Shown here: positions 60,247-64,000 of the stretch, piece after piece
Layout: every line of letters begins with the position of its first letter
Position numbering within the stretch: position 1 is the stretch's first letter
Source: Chrysoperla carnea
Taxonomy: Eukaryota; Arthropoda; Insecta; Neuroptera; Chrysopidae
DNA: 64,000 bases
Direction: 5' to 3'
Assembly: GCF_905475395.1 (NCBI RefSeq)
Contig: NC_058339.1
Location: 38,697,172-38,761,171, forward strand
The notes under the pieces: generated by a model
The model's database searches: none
What the model was told of the DNA's origin: nothing
The model's input: only the letters and a program-made list of their open reading frames with translations
Position numbers and translations under genes: made by a program

Positions 60247-61513
60247 AGATAGTCGTTTTATGTTGATCGATCCTCCATGGAGACGACATGTCTAGCTAGC
60301 TTTTAAAAACCATTCACACAATAAGTCTGTCTGTTTGGTAAGAGTGTATAAATACTTTTATAATATACAATGGCATGGAGATATAATGTATTTTCTTCTT
60401 GATTATATTCAAACTATGTATATAAATAAATATACATACACGTATATGTTTGGTGGATACACGGTGAGTCAAGTATGTATATATGCATGTTGTAATTCTT
60501 AAATTAATGTATAATTAAAAATTATGTTAGTGTCTGGTCTGGTATTCTTTTTGTGATGATGTAGGCATACCTCATTAGACCAGCAATCATTCGATTCTTG
60601 TCTTTGTTGACCTTTTTATTCTATACTTACGGTCTATAAGTTGAAAAAACAATGCTGGGCAAACACGAAGACTATTTTTTGCAGAAAAGAAAAAAGAGCA
60701 CCAAGTCCGGCAGGAAATTATATTCGGTAATGGCCACCTCTTTTCATTTCTATGTTATATGCGGGCAATACAATAATTGCTTTCTCACGGCAAAGAATAT
60801 AATCACCAATTCTGTAAAAAAGTATGTTAGTTTATGGACGGGCGTTAGTTCATATTACGCTTAATATACTTACAGGAATGAGCATTCAGATAGGTTTGAA
60901 AACATTGAATTTGGATCATTTTTTCTAGAAATTTTACTAATGAAAGTGAAGACAACGGATAATCTTTAGATTGGAATGGTTGACTGATCATTCCAAGCTC
61001 TAGAGATATATTGCTTTCGCAGTAAAATTTTAAATCTATTTGGATTCCTAGGAAGAGAAAGATAACACTTCAATTTGATGATGCAATATTAATAAGGAAA
61101 TCAAGAAAGGATAGTAGAAGTTCGGAAACAAGGTCTTGATGCACGCGTATTTATTAATATGAGCCTATTTATTGGTATTAACTAATTTTTCAATAGATAA
61201 ATTACTTAATACCAATCTATGAAAAAAAAAAAAATCAGGTAAATGGGTATGGTTCTCAAATTACAGTCCAAAGTTTACTATTCGGATAATGTTTGTGCAG
61301 CGTCTATATACACTATCGAGAGTAAAAAACTCCCAACCAAGTAATTTACAATTGCAGAGCTTCCAAACAGATGTAATTTAAGAGAGATGTCCATGTGCAT
61401 CTGATCAGGGGCCGATTTTCTCAAGTATGTATTCATAAATTGCTTTATGAAATTTAATAAAATGTTTTTACTCAGTGTGTTCATTTCAAAAGTATCCATC
61501 CTTAATAACTCAT
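60247..61513. other. Gene-free stretch
   Basis: No recognised gene. The frames at 60652-60864 and 61278-61547 have no domain I can identify. Confidence 0.3.
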
Positions 61514-62040
61514 GACCTAATGTGATTATTGTTTTGAGTGAAAACACATCGATTTAGATACTGAGGAGAAAGTTCAAAAATGGTACCTAGAGAATTCTAC
61601 GTTTCACCCGTTCACCCCTAGCCACTCCAACTTTGAAATTTCAAAAGATACCTCCTACCTTTATACGTCATTTAAAAGGCATACAATTCTCTCTTCAACC
61701 ATGATAAAAAAAAATTAAATCGATCGATTGTTTCTCAAGATAGATCACACAGAAGTAGGAAGGTATCTTACCCTTGACTCTTGACCTGATGTGATTATTA
61801 TTTTGAATGAAAACATGTCTATTTAGTTATCGATGGGGAAGTTTCAAAATGGTACCCAGAAAATATTAGGTTTCAACCCTTCACCCCTAAACCACTCCAA
61901 CTACCAAATGGCACCCCCTTTCTTGTGACATTTTCTTTTGAAAGGGCATACAATTTTCTCTTCAACCATGATAAAAAATGAAACCGATCGATTGGTTAAT
62001 AAGGTTGACTACACAGAACATGAAATATATGAATTCCATC
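61514..62040. repeat. Two-unit tandem duplication, period 269
   Basis: GACCTAATGTGATTATTGTT at 61514 recurs as GACCTGATGTGATTATTATT at 61783. Both units share AATGGTACC.AGA, TTCACCCCTA..CCACTCCAAC, GGCATACAATT.TCTCTTCAAC followed by CATGATAAAAA, and CGATCGATTG. Frames are not conserved between units. The units are clearly diverged, so the duplication is old. Confidence 0.65.
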
Positions 62041-64000
62041 TTCTGGGTAGTCTATCTTAAGAACAAATTGTTCGCTTTTTTTTTTTTAAATCATGGTTGA
62101 AGTGAGATGTATGCTAGTTAACATGGTAGAGTTAATTGTAATATTGGGAATCGTTAATAAAAGTAGAAAATTGCAAATATCTCAGTGAATATTAAAGTTA
62201 TAGAAAGAAATTATCAAATGGATCACAACGTTTATAAAGCATCGCATATAAAAAAACAAATTTCGAATAATTTCCGGAAACTCCATTTTTCTTATTGTAA
62301 AACTTTTAATCAAATAACTTTGAATTAATCGACAATCTTAAAATAAATTTGTCAACTATTTTGTATAGCAAAGAGTATTTTATAAGCAAGATGTGAATTA
62401 CCAAATTTGTTAGATAATAAAAGATCAATGAAATTGTCTTTGAAGAATGATAATGTCGATGTTTGATGGTACGTATTATGTTAAATATGTAGTTATAATA
62501 TGTATATGAGCTTTAAGGGAAAATAAATTCTTTTATCTAAAGTATATGAAGCAATATTTGTATAAAGTATTTTAATGTATATAAATAGTCACGGACTATA
62601 TTTTATAAACGTCCATTCAAACCATCATCTTTTTTTACATTTTAACTGCAACATAAATTCATTCCCGGTAAATAAATCCTTTTTGTGAAGTATTATGCAA
62701 GTAGAAAATGTCAAGCCAACTAACTATTCTAGGATATGGCAGGTCAAAAAATCCATGAACCCTAACTTTCTGCCGCGTAGTAAATAAGCTCCTGAGTCGA
62801 TGTGTAGCATTTTTTCTCATGGAATATATACATGGCGAAACGGCTATTTTCAAGATAGAAGAGATGTAAGCATCTGAGGAAAAAAGTGAACACTAGCGGT
62901 TTGAAAGTAACGGTAAGTCAAAGCATTATTTTTTATAAACCAGTAAAAAAAGTGGCAGGCAAAACTTATGGTGATGACTAACCCAATAAACTCAAGTACT
63001 CAAGTGGACGTCAAAAAACTTAATATAGTTACTTAAAATATTAGTCGCATGAAATAATTAGTGGAACTAAATAATTAATTGGACTAAATTAAAGTTAATG
63101 ACCAAATGAATAATAATGTTCAATACATCGAAAATAAATGGTGGAAGCGCAGATAATATGTTGTATATACATGACTTGTATATACTTGACTTAGCTAAAA
63201 ATTATCGATGTGAATTCGATTTAAAAAATATTTATTTTTATTTGTGTAAGTTTGGTCTTTATGGTATTGGATAATGCTAGGAACAGGAAAAATTAGTTTT
63301 GGTACGGAATACCAAAATAAAATTTTTAAATATTAAAATGAATAAAATATGTATAAAATGGTGACATTTATTACATGAAAATATCAGTAATAATTTATAA
63401 TAATATTATGCTGTTTGTTATGGGAATTTTGAAAAAGAAAGTTTTTTGAATTCATTAAAAAACATTCAGAATATTATTAAATTATTATTCACAATTTTTT
63501 TTATTTAAAATAAACAAAAATCTGTTAATTCTAGAATTTTTATAACTAATTTAACAATAAGAAGTTTTAAAATAACTTTGAAATTTAAAAAACAGAAAAC
63601 TATTCATGAAATTCAATTTTTGCTGTAATTTAAAGTACATACATACTAATGATTCGAAAGCTTTTATAAAGATACAAAACAGAAAGTTTTCTCCTGAATT
63701 TGGATGTTATTATCATTCTTAAGTTTTTATATATCTAAAGCAGGAAAAATTTTCAAATATTTGAAGACCGCATATTGTGCCGCAAGATTCATTCATCGTT
63801 TAAGATTATGGGTTTATTGAAAATTTCAATTATGTTGGATTTTTCAAAAGAAAATTTAGATAATAATTTAATTAGTAAATTACTAATTTCTTATGCAACT
63901 CACTAATCTCTCTACTTCTTCCCATAAATGTTACAATAAAAAGAATAGAAGTACAAGAGGGAAGATATTGAAATGTTGCAAGATCAGATTTAACTCTAAG
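62041..64000. other. Gene-free stretch to the window end
   Basis: AT-rich with no recognisable gene. TGGTGGAAGCGC at 63139-63150 is the fourth copy of that 12-mer in the window. Confidence 0.3.

Noticed and set aside
1-64000. CRISPR array, operon or prokaryotic defence system
   Set aside because: Spliced eukaryotic genes throughout, and no array of regularly spaced short direct repeats was seen.

Overview
The window is AT-rich eukaryotic DNA with small spliced genes, GT-AG introns, tRNA-derived SINEs, mariner, hAT, pogo and Helitron-type transposon debris, and intron-containing tRNA-Ile(UAU) genes. The two protein genes (out at first and Sly1/SCFD1) and the repeat types point to an insect. 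I cannot fix the order or species from sequence alone.

Layout. Positions 1-1310 hold a degraded hAT transposase remnant that abuts a 590-bp foldback element. At 2136-2580 (minus strand) is a GC-richer, coding-like segment I cannot identify. At 3765-5171 (+) lies out at first (oaf), a secreted protein in four exons, with an apparent one-base frameshift in exon 1. At 6147-11297 (+) lies the Sec1/Munc18-family gene Sly1/SCFD1 (Slh in Drosophila), in ten exons whose phases all agree, encoding about 627 residues. Its larger introns carry transposon insertions. From about 11.3 kb to the end (roughly 52 kb) I find no protein-coding gene. That part is intergenic or possibly intronic sequence filled with repeats.

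The gene-poor part contains two convergent tRNA-Ile(UAU) genes (44922-45011 + and 47783-47872 -), each with a short intron. Between them sits a nearly perfect 513-bp palindrome built from two inverted copies of the 5' end of a mariner element. Other clear elements are: a hAT MITE with an exact 8-bp target duplication (24344-24654); a tRNA-derived SINE with an exact 12-bp target duplication (57777-58078) and relatives near 28 and 31.7 kb; two Helitron-type non-autonomous elements (46343-46831, 50407-50857); two TTAA-flanked MITEs (16347-16896, 40306-40805); a pogo/Tigger transposase remnant (29475-30068); and many foldback or terminal-inverted-repeat elements.

The two protein genes act separately: OAF is extracellular, and Sly1 regulates SNARE assembly in ER-Golgi traffic. 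I see no operon-like or pathway link. The most unusual feature is the number and quality of inverted-repeat structures, especially the mariner palindrome. I found no sign of a new multi-gene system.
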